Below are positions 62,982-64,000 of a DNA stretch of 64,000 nucleotides, in pieces. The stretch's first letter is position 1. Each line of letters begins with the position of its first letter. Location of the stretch: positions 1 to 64,000 of the forward strand of contig CAJTIY010000007.1 in the NCBI GenBank assembly GCA_910576555.1, given 5' to 3'. Below the pieces are notes generated by a model. That model was not told the DNA's origin. It worked only from the letters and a program-made list of their open reading frames with translations, and made no database searches. Both the position numbers and the translations under genes were made by a program. This DNA comes from an uncultured Alistipes sp. GTDB taxonomy: Bacteria > Bacteroidota > Bacteroidia > Bacteroidales > Rikenellaceae.

Positions 62982-63773
62982 TTAGACTGAAACCAGATAA
63001 TTCACCGGATTACGAGAGCCTTCACTCTCGCGAACCGCAAAGGTAAACAAATTTTTCGATAAAATGTCAAACAAAAGCCGAATTGCGCAATATTCGCTTT
63101 CGAAGTGGCCTATATCCGCCACCGTGAGCGCTTTATCGGGGGTCATGAAGTCGTTGTACTTGAGGTCGGCCGTGATGTAGAGCTCGGCGCCCGCACGCCG
63201 TGCGGCACCGATGAGCGACGCTCCCGATCCGGTGCAGACGGCCACGCGGCGCACGCACTCCGTCGCCACGTCGCTGTGGCGCACGACCCGCACCCTCAGC
63301 CGCTCCTGCATCCGGCGCAGGAAGGCCTCCGTCGGCTCCGCCTCGGGCAGTTCGCCCACGACGCCGAAGCCGGCCCCCGCGTGCTCGGCCGAGGGTTCCA
63401 GCACGGCGAGGTCGCCGATGCCCAACTCTTCGGCCAGACGCCAGCTCATGCCGCCCGGCGCGCTGTCGAGGTTCGTGTGGCAGGCATAGAGCGCGACGCC
63501 CCGCCGGATCGCCCGCTCGACGCACCGCTCGACGGCATCCGCCGAATTGAAGCGCTTGAGCGGCCGGAAGACGATCGGATGGTGCGCGATCACCAGATCG
63601 CACCCCTCGCGCTCGGCCTCGTCGAGCACCTCCTCGGTGACATCCACCGCCAGCAGGGCCTTGTGCACCTCGTCGTCGGGACGGCCCACGATAAGCCCCG
63701 CATTGTCGTACGATTCCTGCAGCGCGAGCGGCGCGAACCGCTCGATCACTTCAGTTATCTCTCTTATCTTCAT
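62982..63773 (-). CDS. Nif3-like dinuclear metal centre protein
   Basis: A 263-residue YbgI/Nif3 family protein. The N-terminus is MKIREITEVIERFAPLALQE with SYDNAGLIVG next. Metal-binding motifs are VIAHHPIVFRPLKR, CHTNLDSAPGG, and GHFESEYCAIR near the end. The length is that of forms without the PII-like insert. Its function is unsettled; GTP cyclohydrolase-I-like folding and metal-dependent hydrolase roles have been proposed. The start at 63773 leaves out 26 non-conserved upstream codons. Confidence 0.9.
   Translation of the reverse strand: MKIREITEVIERFAPLALQESYDNAGLIVGRPDDEVHKALLAVDVTEEVLDEAEREGCDLVIAHHPIVFRPLKRFNSADAVERCVERAIRRGVALYACHTNLDSAPGGMSWRLAEELGIGDLAVLEPSAEHAGAGFGVVGELPEAEPTEAFLRRMQERLRVRVVRHSDVATECVRRVAVCTGSGASLIGAARRAGAELYITADLKYNDFMTPDKALTVADIGHFESEYCAIRLLFDILSKNLFTFAVRESEGSRNPVNYLVSV
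63038..63071 (-). promoter_or_regulatory. Promoter inside the nif3-like gene for the zinc-ribbon gene
   Basis: Minus-strand TACCTTTG (63038-63045) with TTTG at 63068-63071, spacer 22 bp. It lies in the codons for LFTFA near the C-terminus of the Nif3-like protein and would start transcription about 65 bases before ATG 62965. Confidence 0.5.
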
Positions 63774-63913
63774 ATCATTACATCGTTTTACTCTCCGTTG
63801 CACGACCGATCCGGGCCGACCGTGCGGACCGTCGCCGCACGCCGACACCACCCTGCCGCCGAATCCGCTTCTGCGGACCGTCGCCGCAACACGCGCCGCC
63901 TTCCGGCCTCGGA

Positions 63914-64000
63914 TCAGAAGAGCGACTGCTCGTAGAAGGCGAACAGCTCCTTGTGCTCGGCCTCCTCCTTCCTGCGCCGTCCCCGCCGCGACGGCGCTCC
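63914..64000 (-). CDS. 3' end of an unidentified gene (partial)
   Basis: An open frame enters from the right edge and stops at 63914. The visible C-terminus is basic then acidic (GAPSRRGRRRKEEAEHKELF, then AFYEQSLF). The even, protein-like codon use and the aromatic end suggest a real gene, but 28 residues are too few to name it. The 140 bases between it and the Nif3-like gene hold nothing recognisable. Confidence 0.5.
   Translation of the reverse strand, partial: GAPSRRGRRRKEEAEHKELFAFYEQSLF

Overview
The window reads as chromosomal DNA of a GC-rich gut member of the Bacteroidales, most probably Alistipes or a close relative (Rikenellaceae). The reasons are: the 16S rRNA 5' end, Bacteroidota-type promoters (TTTG, a 19-21 bp spacer, then TAnnTTTG) in front of many genes, a fimbrillin-type lipoprotein, a carboxypeptidase-like-domain TonB receptor, an Rnf operon, ackA/ptb/buk, and a Wzx/Wzy-type surface glycan locus. 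The genus is an inference; no species call is made.

Layout. 1-74 is the 5' end of a 16S gene leaving the window leftwards, driven by three tandem promoters (289-542). 0.6-9.5 kb holds single genes: a papain-like lipoprotein, a candidate small RNA, a zinc alcohol dehydrogenase, a fimbrillin-like lipoprotein with a 47-aa leader ORF, MgtC, rpmI-rplT, an MFS exporter, a lipoprotein and an MBL hydrolase. 9.6-13.3 kb is a four-gene metal-handling operon (PqqD, Cys/His-rich membrane protein, TonB receptor, HMA protein). 13.5-18.4 kb carries recQ, a 3'-5' exonuclease, an rRNA methyltransferase and a secreted esterase. 18.9-25.0 kb is yidC, pyrG and a DUF349 protein on the minus strand. 25.2-38.7 kb has an orphan response regulator facing a truncated acyltransferase, crcB, ackA-ptb-buk, aroQ-pyk-flippase, thiL, hpt-queE-ftsB and a sialidase.

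38.9-53.7 kb is a surface polysaccharide locus on one strand. It has a flippase, five glycosyltransferases, a polymerase, a pyruvyl-transferase-like pair, the initiating sugar transferase and a PglC/PglD/PglE-like amino-sugar module with inserted ATP-grasp and HAD genes. Its composition is mosaic, and a 28-codon remnant of another flippase lies just upstream. 54.0-61.3 kb is an operon for NAD synthesis and the Rnf ferredoxin:NAD oxidoreductase. 62.2-63.8 kb holds a coiled-coil zinc-ribbon protein and a Nif3-family protein, and the window ends inside a further minus-strand gene.

Most notable signals: (1) three G9 tracts, one in the spacer of a promoter for a structured small RNA and two inside glycan-locus genes, all in places where slippage would have an effect; (2) a family of about 74-bp palindromic repeats, each carrying a complete promoter, found as three tandem copies before thiL and one copy before the response regulator; (3) a NAD synthetase whose amidase domain has Gly where the catalytic Cys should be; (4) recombination scars in and around the glycan locus. 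No CRISPR array, tRNA, transposase or phage gene was seen.
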